Positions 18,410 to 27,436 of a DNA stretch of 64,000 nt are shown here, piece after piece. The notes beneath the pieces were generated by a model. It was not told where the DNA came from and did not search any database. It was given only the letters and a program-made list of their open reading frames with translations. The translations under genes and the position numbers were made by a program. This DNA is from Woeseiaceae bacterium (GTDB lineage: Bacteria; Pseudomonadota; Gammaproteobacteria; Steroidobacterales; Woeseiaceae). The first letter of the stretch is position 1. Every line of letters starts with the position of its first letter. The stretch spans positions 62,001-126,000 of the forward strand of contig JAJFKP010000056.1 in assembly GCA_021773135.1 (NCBI GenBank), read 5' to 3'.

Positions 18410-18437
18410 TAAAAACTCGAAGTATTAAGGAGTATCA

Positions 18438-19232
18438 ATGAAACGGTGCAAATACAGCAGCCGGCAAATGACAAGCGCAGCGATTGGAGCCATTGTTATT
18501 GCCGCTGGCAGCGTCTTCGCCCAGACCTCGTCAGTCGATCAGGTTCTTCAGGCAGATTTAAGACGACTTGAGCTTGCGCAGGAGTCTCAGGAAAGAATCA
18601 ACGCGGTAGTGGAAGGTACCCGTTCTCTTGCCGACGACTATCGCTCGATCAACAAAGAAATCGACGGTTTGAAGGTCTATAACCGCTTAATGACGGCGCA
18701 AACCAATGGTCAGCAGGCGACGCTCGACGATATCGCGCTGTCAATGGAACAGGTCGACGTGATAAATCGGCAGATTTTTCCGCTGATGGAGCGAATGATC
18801 GACGGTATTGAGCAGTCGATTTCGCTTGATATTCCATTCCTGATGGACGAGCGCGATAATCGTATTAGTGACCTTAAGGACATTATGGAGCGGTCGGACG
18901 TCAGCGTTGCTGAAAAATTCCGCAAAGTGATGGAGGCCTATCAGATCGAGAGCGATTACGGTACTTCCAGTGAGTGGTATAAGGAAGAATTGAACGTTGA
19001 TGGTGCCGTGCGCGAATACAACATGTTCCGTGTCGGACGTATCGGTCTGTATTTTCAGTCGGATGACGCCTCCATCACCGGTTGGTGGAACCCGGAGTCC
19101 GGGCAATACGAAATGTTGGGCAGTGAGCATCGGAATGAAGTCCGCAAGGGCATTCGAATTGCACGCCAGTTAATTGCACCGGAACTGGTATTGCTGCCAT
19201 TTCCAGCGGCTAAACCTGTCGGGGGGGCTTGA
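18438..19232 (+). CDS. DUF3450 periplasmic coiled-coil protein of a TonB system
   Basis: A 264-residue protein with a Sec signal peptide (about 1-29, ending VFAQT). A long helical coiled-coil segment (about 35-120) follows, and then a compact C-terminal domain containing the WYKEELNVDG and GLYFQSDD...TGWWN motifs of the DUF3450 family. DUF3450 genes commonly open operons encoding TtpC-type TonB complexes, as here, and the product is presumed to be a periplasmic partner of the long ExbB-like protein that follows three bases later. Biochemical role undefined. AAGGAG precedes the ATG by five bases. Confidence 0.85.
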   Translation: MKRCKYSSRQMTSAAIGAIVIAAGSVFAQTSSVDQVLQADLRRLELAQESQERINAVVEGTRSLADDYRSINKEIDGLKVYNRLMTAQTNGQQATLDDIALSMEQVDVINRQIFPLMERMIDGIEQSISLDIPFLMDERDNRISDLKDIMERSDVSVAEKFRKVMEAYQIESDYGTSSEWYKEELNVDGAVREYNMFRVGRIGLYFQSDDASITGWWNPESGQYEMLGSEHRNEVRKGIRIARQLIAPELVLLPFPAAKPVGGA

Positions 19233-19235
19233 TCG

Positions 19236-20591
19236 ATGAAACGTATAGCAATAGCAGTCGCAAGCTTATTTCTGGCAACGGGTATGGCACACGCTCAGAC
19301 CGATGCCAGCTCAATGTCGGAACTCCTGAATCAAATCCAGCAGGGCCAGGCGCGGGACAGCGCTGAAGCCCGCGAGCGTGAGGCGAGATTTGCGCAATCA
19401 CGCAGCGAACAGCAGAATCTCGTCAATCAGGCACGTGCCGAACGGACAAGACAGGAACGTGAAAGTGAGCGTCTCGAAGCGCTCTTCAATACGAACCAGG
19501 AGCAAATCGTAACGGCTCGTGCAGCCCTCGATGAGCGCCTGGGCGCCCTGAAAGAGCTGTTCGGTGTTCTGCAGACGGTCGCTGGCGATGCACAGGGTCG
19601 TTTCAACACATCATTGACCAACATCCAGTTTCCGGATCGCGAAGACTTCCTCGTGGAGCTGGGGTCAAAGATGTCCAGTGCGAGTTCTTTGGCTTCCATC
19701 GAAGAAATAGAGCGCCTCTGGTTCGAGCTACAACGTGAGATCAGCGAGACGGGCAAGATCGTGCGCTTCCCGCAACAGGTCACGAGGGCGAATGGCGAAG
19801 TGGTTAACACGGACATCGTTCGCGTTGGCGCTTTCAATATCGTTTTCGAAGATGGTTATCTGCGCTATGGCGAGACAGGTTCGGTCACTGAGCTACAGCG
19901 CCAGCCGGAGCAGGCTCGTTACACCAACTCGACAGCAGATATCATGGCGGCGACGACAGGGCCGGTGACATTCGGTCTCGACGGCACACGCGGCGGCATT
20001 CTCGACCTGCTGGTCGAATCACCAACGATTACCGATCGCATCAATCAGGGTGGCATCGTCGGCTATAACATTATCGGACTGGGCATCATCGGACTGTTGA
20101 TAGCACTGGTTCGCTGGATCGGGCTATCTTCGGCATCGCGCAAAGTGAAGGCGCAGCTGAAGAGCGATACTGCAAGCACCGATAACCCGTTGGGCCGTGT
20201 ACTCGCAGCGTATGAATCCAATTCCGGCGCTGATACGGAAACGGTTGAGCTGAAGTTGAGCGAAGCTGCGCTGAAAGAGATGCCGGGCCTCACAAAGGGC
20301 CTGCTGTTCATCAAGGTTATCTCCGTCGTAGCACCGCTGATGGGGCTGCTCGGAACGGTGACCGGTATGATCAAGACCTTCCAGGTGATCACGCTTTTCG
20401 GTGCAGGCGATCCGAAGATGATGGCCGGTGGTATTTCACAGGCGCTGATGACGACCGTATTGGGACTGGTTGTGGCCATTCCCATGGTTTTGATTCATAC
20501 CCTGGTTAGTGGTCAGAGCAGGAAGATCATCAACATTCTTCAGTCACAAAGTGCAGGCATCGTTGCCACGCATTCTGAAAAGCACGGCTAG
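19236..20591 (+). CDS. TtpC-like MotA/TolQ/ExbB proton-channel protein with periplasmic coiled coil
   Basis: A 451-residue protein with a Sec signal peptide (about 1-21, MAHAQ) and a periplasmic coiled coil rich in Glu, Arg and Gln (about 35-110). A beta-rich periplasmic domain (about 125-240) precedes three membrane helices in the MotA/TolQ/ExbB module (about 270-440). The last third contains the family core: VVAPLMGLLGTVTGMIKTFQVI and GGISQALMTTVLGLVVAIP. This architecture matches TtpC, the extra subunit of the Vibrio TonB2 system. It probably connects proton flow to the TonB complex or to an envelope receptor. Followed by ExbB, ExbD, TonB and a TPR protein in one operon. Confidence 0.88.
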   Translation: MKRIAIAVASLFLATGMAHAQTDASSMSELLNQIQQGQARDSAEAREREARFAQSRSEQQNLVNQARAERTRQERESERLEALFNTNQEQIVTARAALDERLGALKELFGVLQTVAGDAQGRFNTSLTNIQFPDREDFLVELGSKMSSASSLASIEEIERLWFELQREISETGKIVRFPQQVTRANGEVVNTDIVRVGAFNIVFEDGYLRYGETGSVTELQRQPEQARYTNSTADIMAATTGPVTFGLDGTRGGILDLLVESPTITDRINQGGIVGYNIIGLGIIGLLIALVRWIGLSSASRKVKAQLKSDTASTDNPLGRVLAAYESNSGADTETVELKLSEAALKEMPGLTKGLLFIKVISVVAPLMGLLGTVTGMIKTFQVITLFGAGDPKMMAGGISQALMTTVLGLVVAIPMVLIHTLVSGQSRKIINILQSQSAGIVATHSEKHG

Positions 20592-20610
20592 TGCCGGCTG
20601 AGGAGAAGTA

Positions 20611-21138
20611 ATGCTTTGGCTAACTGACAGTTTTGAAGCCATACGCGACTTCATGGAGTTGGGCGGTCCGGTATTGCGCTGGATTGCGATTACGATATTC
20701 CTGATGTGGGTTCTCATTATCGAGCGGTTGCTGTATTTCCGCTCGTCGATGAAAGTCATGTCAGCGGATATTCATGATCGCTGGGAAGCGCGGCCGGAAC
20801 GCCGTTCCTGGAACGCACACATGATTCGCGAAGGTATGATTTCGCGTTTTTCACAGGCAACCAATGCGTCGATCCCCATGATTCAGACCATGGTGGCGCT
20901 CTGCCCGCTGCTCGGTCTGCTGGGTACAGTCACCGGCATGATCAAGGTGTTTGAGGTCATGGCCGTATCCGGGTCGGGCAATGTTCGCGCCATGGCGGCG
21001 GGTGTTTCCCAGGCCACTGTGCCTACTATGGCGGGAATGGTTGGGGCGCTCTCGGGAGTGCTTCTTGTAACGATACTCAGCCGCCGTGCGGCACGTGAAG
21101 TCGAGTTCCTAGAGGACTCACTTACGATGGACCACTAA
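20611..21138 (+). CDS. exbB: ExbB-family proton channel protein
   Basis: A 175-residue inner-membrane protein with three predicted helices (about 20-40, 95-120 and 135-155). The MotA/TolQ/ExbB core is clear (MVALCPLLGLLGTVTGMIKVFEVM, then GVSQATVPTMAGMVGALSGV). With ExbD it forms the proton-driven stator that energises TonB. It lacks the long N-terminal region of E. coli ExbB, as is usual for the TonB2-type paralogue. A GAGGAG ribosome site lies before the ATG, 19 bp after the TtpC-like gene. Confidence 0.92.
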   Translation: MLWLTDSFEAIRDFMELGGPVLRWIAITIFLMWVLIIERLLYFRSSMKVMSADIHDRWEARPERRSWNAHMIREGMISRFSQATNASIPMIQTMVALCPLLGLLGTVTGMIKVFEVMAVSGSGNVRAMAAGVSQATVPTMAGMVGALSGVLLVTILSRRAAREVEFLEDSLTMDH

Positions 21139-21150
21139 AAGGACTCAAAA

Positions 21151-21561
21151 ATGCGTAGAGCACAAGCAGGAATGGGTGGCGACGAGGAAGAGAATGAAAT
21201 CAATCTCACGCCTATGCTCGATGTTGTATTTATCATGCTCATCTTCTTTATCGTAACGGCCTCCTTTATTAAGGAAGCGGGTATTGACGTTAATCGACCG
21301 GATGCACCGACATCCGAATCGATCGCCGATGCCAACATTCTAATCGCCATCAGTTCGAATGATGAGATTTGGATCGATAAACGAATGGTTGACCCGAGGG
21401 CGGTGCGACCAAATATTGAGCGATTACATGCCGAGAACCCAAAAGGATCTGTTGTTATTCAGGCCGATAAGAAATCGACCAATGAAACGCTAGTGACCGT
21501 TATGGATGCCGCCAGACAGGCCGGTGTATTTAACGTGTCCCTTGCCGCAAATAACAATTAG
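21151..21561 (+). CDS. exbD: ExbD-family energy-transducing protein
   Basis: A 136-residue bitopic membrane protein. A short cytoplasmic tail ends in NLTPMLDVVFIMLIFFIVTASF, where the membrane aspartate of LDVVF is the proton-carrying residue of ExbD/TolR. A periplasmic domain with the VVIQADKKSTNETLVTVMDAARQAG segment follows. It works with ExbB and the TtpC-like protein to power TonB. Confidence 0.93.
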   Translation: MRRAQAGMGGDEEENEINLTPMLDVVFIMLIFFIVTASFIKEAGIDVNRPDAPTSESIADANILIAISSNDEIWIDKRMVDPRAVRPNIERLHAENPKGSVVIQADKKSTNETLVTVMDAARQAGVFNVSLAANNN

Positions 21562-21654
21562 GAACCGAATCGGAGTTGCGAGGTCAGTAATAGAGGACCT
21601 CGCGATTTCGGTGCATACAGCGAAGCGGTTACAGGCCGCACAGGAGCGCCAATT

Positions 21655-22260
21655 ATGATAGGCCGTTATGCATTCTCAATAGTCGTCGGGTCAGTGATTA
21701 CATTGTCACTGATCTTTGTTATGCATTTGCTCATCGAGCATGCCGAGGACGCGATTAGCAAGGAAGGCACGAAACACGTTTTGGATTTCGTTCGAATCAA
21801 AAGGAACGAGAGCCTGAACACGGAAGACTTCACTCCAGAGAAGCCACCGAAGCCCCCAGAGGTTCCACCGGAAGTTCCGCCGCAGGATACCGACGTAGTG
21901 GACCCGAATGCGCCGACCATTGCTATACCGGCACCGGAAGTTTCCGCTAACGTAGATATCGGCGGACCCGGCGGCATGAACATTGCCGAGGGTGATTACC
22001 TGCCAATCGTACGCGTTGCACCTGTATACCCGGCGCGGGCGCTGTCACGAGGTGTCGAAGGGTACGTTGACATGTCCTTTACAGTGACGACCACCGGCAC
22101 TGTAAGAGATCCGGTGGTGACTTTTTCTACCAGCAGCCTGTTCGAAAGAGCTGCGACAAGAGCGGTTTTGAAGTTCAAGTACAAGCCTCGCGTTGTCGAC
22201 GGTGTGCCGGTAGACGTGCCTAACGTGACGACGCGAATCCGGTTTGAGCTTGAGGAATAG
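21655..22260 (+). CDS. tonB: TonB-family energy transducer
   Basis: A 201-residue protein with one N-terminal membrane helix (about 7-29) and a short proline-rich linker (about 62-80, PEKPPKPPEVPPEV). A C-terminal TonB domain (about 115-200) carries the PVYPARALSRGVEGYVDMSFTV and FKYKPRVVDGVPVDV motifs. The linker is much shorter than in E. coli TonB, typical of TonB2-type proteins that rely on extra subunits such as TtpC to reach the outer membrane. Expected to contact the TonB box of outer-membrane receptors, for example the one at 60.3 kb. Symbol used at family level. Confidence 0.92.
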   Translation: MIGRYAFSIVVGSVITLSLIFVMHLLIEHAEDAISKEGTKHVLDFVRIKRNESLNTEDFTPEKPPKPPEVPPEVPPQDTDVVDPNAPTIAIPAPEVSANVDIGGPGGMNIAEGDYLPIVRVAPVYPARALSRGVEGYVDMSFTVTTTGTVRDPVVTFSTSSLFERAATRAVLKFKYKPRVVDGVPVDVPNVTTRIRFELEE

Positions 22261-22295
22261 GCGGTAAAACGGGAATAGACCAAGGAATATCATTT

Positions 22296-23648
22296 ATGAA
22301 TATCAGGAACCGTTTTCTTACCCGACTGGGGTTGTTGTTGATCTGCAGCGTTTTCGCTTCGGGCGCGATTCATGCGCAGGATGACGAGCGCGATAAACGC
22401 GATAATCAGGAAACAAAGCAGGCGCAGGCGGTCAGCAAAGAAGTATATGACCGTATCCAAAAGGCCCAGGAAATGATCGATGCTGACGATCAACAAGGCG
22501 CGTTACGAATGCTGAATCAGCTCAAAACAAAGAAAGGGCTGACCGAGTACGAGTTGCAGAACGTGCTGAATTACATCGGCTTCGTTCATTACAACCTCGA
22601 TAACGTCAATGAGGCGCTGGCGACCTACGAAGAAATGCTGCGTATACCTAGCATTGAAGACCAGATCAGAAAGCAGACGCTGTATACGATGGCGCAGCTT
22701 TCGACAATGCAGGAAAATTACGACAAGGCGTTAGGGTTTCTTGATGAGTGGTTTGTCCTCGAAACCAATCCAGCGCCGGACGCATACATTCTCTATGCCC
22801 AAAATCTTTACCAGGTCAATCGCTACGCGGAGATGGTCAAGCCGATCGAAACGGCAATGGAAGTGGCCGCAAAGCGAGAAGTCGAGGTTAAGGAGGACTG
22901 GTATGTGTTGCTGAACTTTGCGTATTTCCAGCAGGAAAATTACGCAAAGGTGCGTGACATCCAGAAGATTCTTCTCGCCAACTGGCCAAAGAAAAATTAC
23001 TGGTTCTCGTTGGCAGGCGCCTACACGGAACTCGGCGAAGATGACAACCTGATGGCTGCCTACGATTCTGCACATACGCAAGGGCTACTCGAGAAAGAGT
23101 CAGAATTAACGACGATGGCGCAGCTTTATATGCAACACGAAGTTCCGTACAAGGCCGCTACGTTGTTGCAAAAAGAGATGAAAGCAGGACGCGTTTCAGA
23201 GGATGCGAAGAATTACAGGATGCTGTCGCAAGCGCTGACACTCGCAGCTGAAGATGAGATGGCCATACCGGCTCTGCAGCAAGCGGCTAAGCTCAGTGAT
23301 GAAGGCGAGCTCGATCTGCGACTGGGCAATGCCTATTTGAACCTCGGAATGTACAGTGAGTGTGTGTCGGCAATTCAAGCAGGTCTCCGCAAGGGCAAAA
23401 TTAAAAGCCCCGACAACGCACAGATATCGCTGGGTATGTGCCTATACAATCAGAAAAAGTACGATGAATCTCGTGCGGCATTTCGTGAAGCAGGCAAGAC
23501 GCAGCGATCTCGAAGAATTGCAAATCAATGGATCAGCGTGATTGAAAGCGATATCGAGCGGAACCAGCAGATTCGACTTGCCGAGAACGCAGCTCAAAAA
23601 CAACTCCGTGATCTTCGGGAAAGAATAGCCGCTGCGGAACGAATCTGA
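22296..23648 (+). CDS. TPR-repeat periplasmic protein of the TonB operon
   Basis: A 450-residue protein with a Sec signal peptide (about 1-26, ending AIHAQ), a charged linker, and repeated helix-turn-helix TPR-like units through most of the chain (for example 'NYIGFVHYNLDNVNEALAT', 'LLNFAYFQQENYAKVRD', 'LGNAYLNLGMYSECVSA'). The C-terminal helix is charged. TPR proteins commonly end TtpC/TonB2 operons and are presumed scaffolds that assemble the complex in the periplasm. A strong terminator follows 21 bases after the stop. Confidence 0.85.
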   Translation: MNIRNRFLTRLGLLLICSVFASGAIHAQDDERDKRDNQETKQAQAVSKEVYDRIQKAQEMIDADDQQGALRMLNQLKTKKGLTEYELQNVLNYIGFVHYNLDNVNEALATYEEMLRIPSIEDQIRKQTLYTMAQLSTMQENYDKALGFLDEWFVLETNPAPDAYILYAQNLYQVNRYAEMVKPIETAMEVAAKREVEVKEDWYVLLNFAYFQQENYAKVRDIQKILLANWPKKNYWFSLAGAYTELGEDDNLMAAYDSAHTQGLLEKESELTTMAQLYMQHEVPYKAATLLQKEMKAGRVSEDAKNYRMLSQALTLAAEDEMAIPALQQAAKLSDEGELDLRLGNAYLNLGMYSECVSAIQAGLRKGKIKSPDNAQISLGMCLYNQKKYDESRAAFREAGKTQRSRRIANQWISVIESDIERNQQIRLAENAAQKQLRDLRERIAAAERI

Positions 23649-23669
23649 GTCAACATAGATGCTACGCCG

Positions 23670-23698
23670 GCGGGCGCCTCTTGGCGCCCGCTTTTTTT
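23670..23698 (+). terminator. Intrinsic terminator of the TonB energiser operon
   Basis: Perfect nine-base stem GCGGGCGCC (23670-23678) and GGCGCCCGC (23683-23691), a TCTT loop, and seven T residues (23692-23698). Confidence 0.93.
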
Positions 23699-23783
23699 CA
23701 GGCAGAATCAACGCCCGGCAATTGACCCGGGCAGCCTGCCATCCTTACAATGCGCCCTCATTTTTTGAGCTAGGTACTCACGC

Positions 23784-24104
23784 ATGCCAAAAGTAATATT
23801 TGTTCTCCCGGATGGTGAACGCAAGGAAGTTAACGTCGAAAATGGATATTCGATCATGGAAGGGGCGATCAACAATAATATTGACGGAATCGTTGCTGAA
23901 TGCGGCGGTGCCTGTGCCTGCGCCACCTGTCACAGTTACATTGACGCTGCCTGGCTTGCCAAGATGCCGGAAATGGACGATATGGAAGACAGCATGCTTG
24001 ACGCAGCCTATGACAGAAAAGACAACAGTAGACTGACCTGCCAGCTAGAGATGAACGACGAATGGGATGGGCTGGTAGTGCACGTTGCTGAAAACGAATA
24101 TTGA
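23784..24104 (+). CDS. 2Fe-2S ferredoxin, adrenodoxin type
   Basis: A 106-residue electron carrier. The cluster ligands are visible as CGGACACATCH (three cysteines spaced C-x5-C-x2-C) and a fourth cysteine in RLTCQL, the adrenodoxin/putidaredoxin pattern. The acidic helix after the cluster (MPEMDDMEDSMLDAA) is the usual docking site for a reductase or a P450. No ferredoxin reductase, P450 or Isc genes lie nearby, so the partner is unknown. It is probably co-transcribed with the peroxiredoxin 15 bases downstream. Confidence 0.93.
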   Translation: MPKVIFVLPDGERKEVNVENGYSIMEGAINNNIDGIVAECGGACACATCHSYIDAAWLAKMPEMDDMEDSMLDAAYDRKDNSRLTCQLEMNDEWDGLVVHVAENEY

Positions 24105-24119
24105 ACGGAGAAAAAACGA

Positions 24120-24602
24120 ATGACAATTCAGGCTGGTGAGAAAATGCCCAAAGGCGTATTGGGAGTGATGACTGAGGCGGGTCCTGGTGCAGTTTCAACG
24201 GACGAGTTATTCAGTGGCAAGAAGGTCGTGCTGGTATCCGTACCAGGTGCGTTTACGCCAACCTGTTCTGCAAAACATCTGCCGGGCTTCCTGTCTAATG
24301 CGGATGCGCTGGCAGCCAAAGGTGTCGACACCGTCGCCTGCATGTCGGTTAATGACGTTTTTGTCATGGACGCCTGGGGCAAAGACCAGGGTGTTGGTGA
24401 CCGCGTTCAGATGCTGGCAGACGGAAACGGCGAGTATGCGAGGGCATTGGGTCTCGAAATGGACGGAACCGCTTTCGGCATGGGAATGCGCGGTCAAAGA
24501 TTCGCCATCGTCGTGGATGACGGCACGGCGACTCACGTTGCGGTAGAAGCGCCCGGTGAATTTGAGGTCAGCAAAGCCGAGGCAGTTTTGGCTGCGCTCT
24601 GA
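24120..24602 (+). CDS. Peroxiredoxin, Prx5-like
   Basis: A 160-residue thiol peroxidase of the AhpC/TSA superfamily, reducing H2O2 and organic peroxides in the cytoplasm. The peroxidatic cysteine is C49 in PGAFTPTCS, the diagnostic Prx5 motif. The conserved VNDVFVMDAW helix and the arginine in GMRGQRFAIVVDDG are also present. No second cysteine at the usual resolving position stands out, so reduction probably uses glutathione/glutaredoxin or another thiol partner. GGAG precedes the ATG. Convergent with etfA with only 20 bp between. Confidence 0.93.
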   Translation: MTIQAGEKMPKGVLGVMTEAGPGAVSTDELFSGKKVVLVSVPGAFTPTCSAKHLPGFLSNADALAAKGVDTVACMSVNDVFVMDAWGKDQGVGDRVQMLADGNGEYARALGLEMDGTAFGMGMRGQRFAIVVDDGTATHVAVEAPGEFEVSKAEAVLAAL

Positions 24603-24622
24603 GACCCGGTTACGTCGCTTTC

Positions 24623-25567
24623 TCAGCCACCAACGGCGGCTTGAAATTCCGGCACGATTGAAAACAGGTCGCCGACAAGACCTATATCCGCGACCTCAAA
24701 AATCGGCGCATCCGGATCCTTGTTAATGGCCACAATTGTGCCGGCATCCTTAATGCCGGTCAGATGCTGAATGGCACCCGATATTCCGATCGCGATATAG
24801 AGGTCGGGCGCGATAATTTTTCCGGTTTGCCCGACCTGCATTTCATTCGGTACATAGCCCGCGTCTACCGCTGCTCGAGATGCGCCCACGCCTGCGCCAA
24901 GAGCATCTGCAAGTTTGTAAATTATCTCAAAATTTTCTGAGCTTGCCAGTGCTCGACCTCCGGACACCACCTTGGCCGCGGTTTGCAGATCCGGCCGATC
25001 AGAGCTGCCGGCCAGCAATTCGATAAACCGGGTATGCGTTGGTAAGTCAGCTTCGACCGAAATCGCATCGATTTCAGCGTTGCCGCCGTCGCTGACAGCC
25101 TTGTATGACGCCGTGCGGACTGTTGCGACAACCGTTCGCTCCGCGGATGCCTCAACGGTCACGACAGCATTTCCGGCGTAAATGGGACGTTTAAACGTAT
25201 GACTTCCGAGTACAGCCATGATATCGCTGACCTGGTTTACGCCCAGGAGTCCTGCAACCCTGGGCATCAGGTCTTTGCCGAAGGTTGTGGATGGCCCGAA
25301 AATATGCGTGTAGCCGTCAGCGATGGCGACAACCTGCGGTGCAACCACGGCGGCTAGCAGAGTTTCATTGGCCGCATTGTCGATCCGCAGCACTCGCGAA
25401 ACAGAGCCAAGCGCTGCCACCTGCCTGGCGACGCTTTCACCGTTGTCGGAAAACACAGCGACGTGTATCTCAGCATCCTCGATATCAGCGGCACAGCTTA
25501 TGCTTTTGGCAGTGCTGGGATTGACTGTGTCCGCAGCGTGCTCAGCGATTACCAGAATTTTCGTCAT
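24623..25567 (-). CDS. etfA: Electron transfer flavoprotein alpha subunit
   Basis: Carries electrons from acyl-CoA and other dehydrogenases to ETF:quinone oxidoreductase. The 314-residue sequence shows the C-terminal FAD-binding region in full: VSGGRALASSENFEII, GASRAAVDAGYVPNEMQVGQTGKIIAPDLYIAIGISGAIQHLTGI and NKDPDAPIFEVADIGLVGD. Start and stop overlap with etfB (TAATG), so the subunits are translationally coupled. The context of aerobic beta-oxidation fits the FadJ-like gene in the window. Confidence 0.96.
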   Translation of the reverse strand: MTKILVIAEHAADTVNPSTAKSISCAADIEDAEIHVAVFSDNGESVARQVAALGSVSRVLRIDNAANETLLAAVVAPQVVAIADGYTHIFGPSTTFGKDLMPRVAGLLGVNQVSDIMAVLGSHTFKRPIYAGNAVVTVEASAERTVVATVRTASYKAVSDGGNAEIDAISVEADLPTHTRFIELLAGSSDRPDLQTAAKVVSGGRALASSENFEIIYKLADALGAGVGASRAAVDAGYVPNEMQVGQTGKIIAPDLYIAIGISGAIQHLTGIKDAGTIVAINKDPDAPIFEVADIGLVGDLFSIVPEFQAAVGG

Positions 25568-26316
25568 TAAAGCAATCCCCTGTCTTTAAGGGCCGATACA
25601 AGCCCGGCCACATCTTCCACAATTACGCCTTTTTGCCTTTCTGCCGGCGGCTCAAATCCTACAGATTTGATTGGCGTTGCAATCTCGACGCCCAGGTCAT
25701 TAATGGATAACTGGTCCAGTTGTTTTTTCTTTGCCTTCATGATGTCCGGCAACTTCACGTAGCGTGGCTCGTTCAATCGCAGATCGGTGGTTACCACGGC
25801 GGGTAAATCGACTTCAATTACCTCAAGACCAACGTCAACTTCGCGGGTTACTCTGGCCGTGTCCCCGGTCATTTCAATTTTGGAAGCGAAGGTAGCCTGC
25901 GGGCGATTCCAGATAGCGGCAAGCATCTGACCGGTCTGGTTGTTATCGTCATCAATTGCCTGTTTACCTAACAGGACCAACCCGGGATCTTCTCGTTCGA
26001 TCAGTGCCCTGAAAACACGTGCGCCAGTCAGTGGATCAACGGCTGTGTCAGATTCCACCAGAATCGCGCGGTCAGCGCCCATCGCCAGGCCCGTGCGCAG
26101 CTGCTGCTGTGCGTCAGGTGTTCCTATCGAAACGACAATGACTTCTTTCGCTTCGCCGCGCTCTTTGATACGCAAGGCTTCTTCGAGTGCAATTTCATCG
26201 AAGGGATTGATGCTCATCTTGACGCCGTCGGTATTGACGCCGCTTCCATCTGACCTGACACGAACGCGCACGTTATAGTCAACCACACGTTTCAGGCCCA
26301 CAAGGATCTTATCCAC
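25567..26316 (-). CDS. etfB: Electron transfer flavoprotein beta subunit
   Basis: AMP-binding beta subunit (249 residues) of the ETF heterodimer. Visible are the N-terminal KRVVDYNVRVRV, the DEIALEEALRIKE helix, LLGKQAIDDDNNQTGQMLAAIWN and the conserved DLRLNEPRYVKLPDIMKAKKK recognition loop near residue 200. The start is GTG 26316, backed by AGGAG eight bases upstream. First gene of the etfBA operon, divergent from the sulfurtransferase. Confidence 0.96.
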   Translation of the reverse strand: MDKILVGLKRVVDYNVRVRVRSDGSGVNTDGVKMSINPFDEIALEEALRIKERGEAKEVIVVSIGTPDAQQQLRTGLAMGADRAILVESDTAVDPLTGARVFRALIEREDPGLVLLGKQAIDDDNNQTGQMLAAIWNRPQATFASKIEMTGDTARVTREVDVGLEVIEVDLPAVVTTDLRLNEPRYVKLPDIMKAKKKQLDQLSINDLGVEIATPIKSVGFEPPAERQKGVIVEDVAGLVSALKDRGLL

Positions 26317-26454
26317 AGTCGGACTCCTGATCTTGTATCTTGTTTAGAGTTGGCCGGCGGGCAAACCGCCGGCGCTTATTGTGTCCGACCGGCATCACGT
26401 GTACAAGGCAAAAAAGAAGAATTCAGTTTCAAACCAAGGGGAGACAATTCGCCG

Positions 26455-27309
26455 ATGACTACCTACAGAGATCTCGTCAGCGTTCACGAACTGAAGGCGA
26501 TGATTGAGCGCTCGGCCTGTCGAGTTATCGATTGCCGGTTCGATCTGATGCAACCGGACAAGGGGCGAAAAGACTATGGTAAGGCGCATATCCCCGGCGC
26601 TGTTTACGCGGACCTCGACCGCGATTTGGCGAGCGAAATTACAGCGGACTCGGGACGGCACCCCTTACCTTCGCCTGCCGATTTCCAGGCACTCCTGACC
26701 CGTTGGGGCATTGAGAAGGGCGGTCAGGTGGTGGTTTACGATCATGCCAACGGTGCCACCGCGTCGCGACTCTGGTGGATGATGCGCTGGGTAGGACATG
26801 ACAGTGTCGCTGTGCTCGATGGTGGGTTGCTGGCCTGGCAGGCTGCCGGCCAGAAGTTAACGAACGAGATTCCGCAGATAGAGCCTAAACCGTTTGATGC
26901 GCATCCGAATTCCAGCATGATTGCGACTACTGCCGATATAGTGGACTCACTAAATTCGGAGAATGCGCTGCTGTTGGTTGATGCGCGTGACCGGGTCCGA
27001 TTTCAGGGAGTAAGCGAGCCAATCGATGCCGTTGCGGGACATGTCCCGGGTGCGGTTAATTTACCGTTTCTGGAAACGACCGACGACGATGGATTCTGGC
27101 TCAGTCGTCCGGAACTGTCCAAACGATGGCAGGAGGCGCTCGGAGAACACGCAGCAGCGCCTGTTGTAGCGATGTGCGGATCCGGGGTTACCGCTTGCCA
27201 CCTCTTGCTGACGGCGCACCTGCTCGGCCTCGAACCGCCCCGGCTCTACGTGGGGTCCTGGAGCGAGTGGATCAGGGACACTACGCGGCCGATTTCAACC
27301 GGATCCTAG
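26455..27309 (+). CDS. sseA: 3-mercaptopyruvate/thiosulfate sulfurtransferase
   Basis: Two-domain rhodanese of 284 residues. The catalytic loop CGSGVTAC with C241 is the form typical of 3-mercaptopyruvate sulfurtransferases (SseA) rather than the CRKGVTA type of thiosulfate rhodanese. Conserved interdomain motifs HIPGAVYADLD and GHVPGAVNLPF are present. It transfers sulfane sulfur to thiols or cyanide. ATG 26455 has a strong AAGGGGAGA site ten bases upstream; an upstream frame to 26350 lacks this support. Confidence 0.9.
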   Translation: MTTYRDLVSVHELKAMIERSACRVIDCRFDLMQPDKGRKDYGKAHIPGAVYADLDRDLASEITADSGRHPLPSPADFQALLTRWGIEKGGQVVVYDHANGATASRLWWMMRWVGHDSVAVLDGGLLAWQAAGQKLTNEIPQIEPKPFDAHPNSSMIATTADIVDSLNSENALLLVDARDRVRFQGVSEPIDAVAGHVPGAVNLPFLETTDDDGFWLSRPELSKRWQEALGEHAAAPVVAMCGSGVTACHLLLTAHLLGLEPPRLYVGSWSEWIRDTTRPISTGS

Positions 27310-27436
27310 GCGTTGTTTAGGCGTGTCGGTATCGCGGATTTGAGATGAACTTAATGTGATTTTTGGCAGTCGAATCGAATAAGTTGGCTAATAATTCAGC
27401 GCTCGGCAATACCGACTGGCAGCGTACGTGAGTGAG

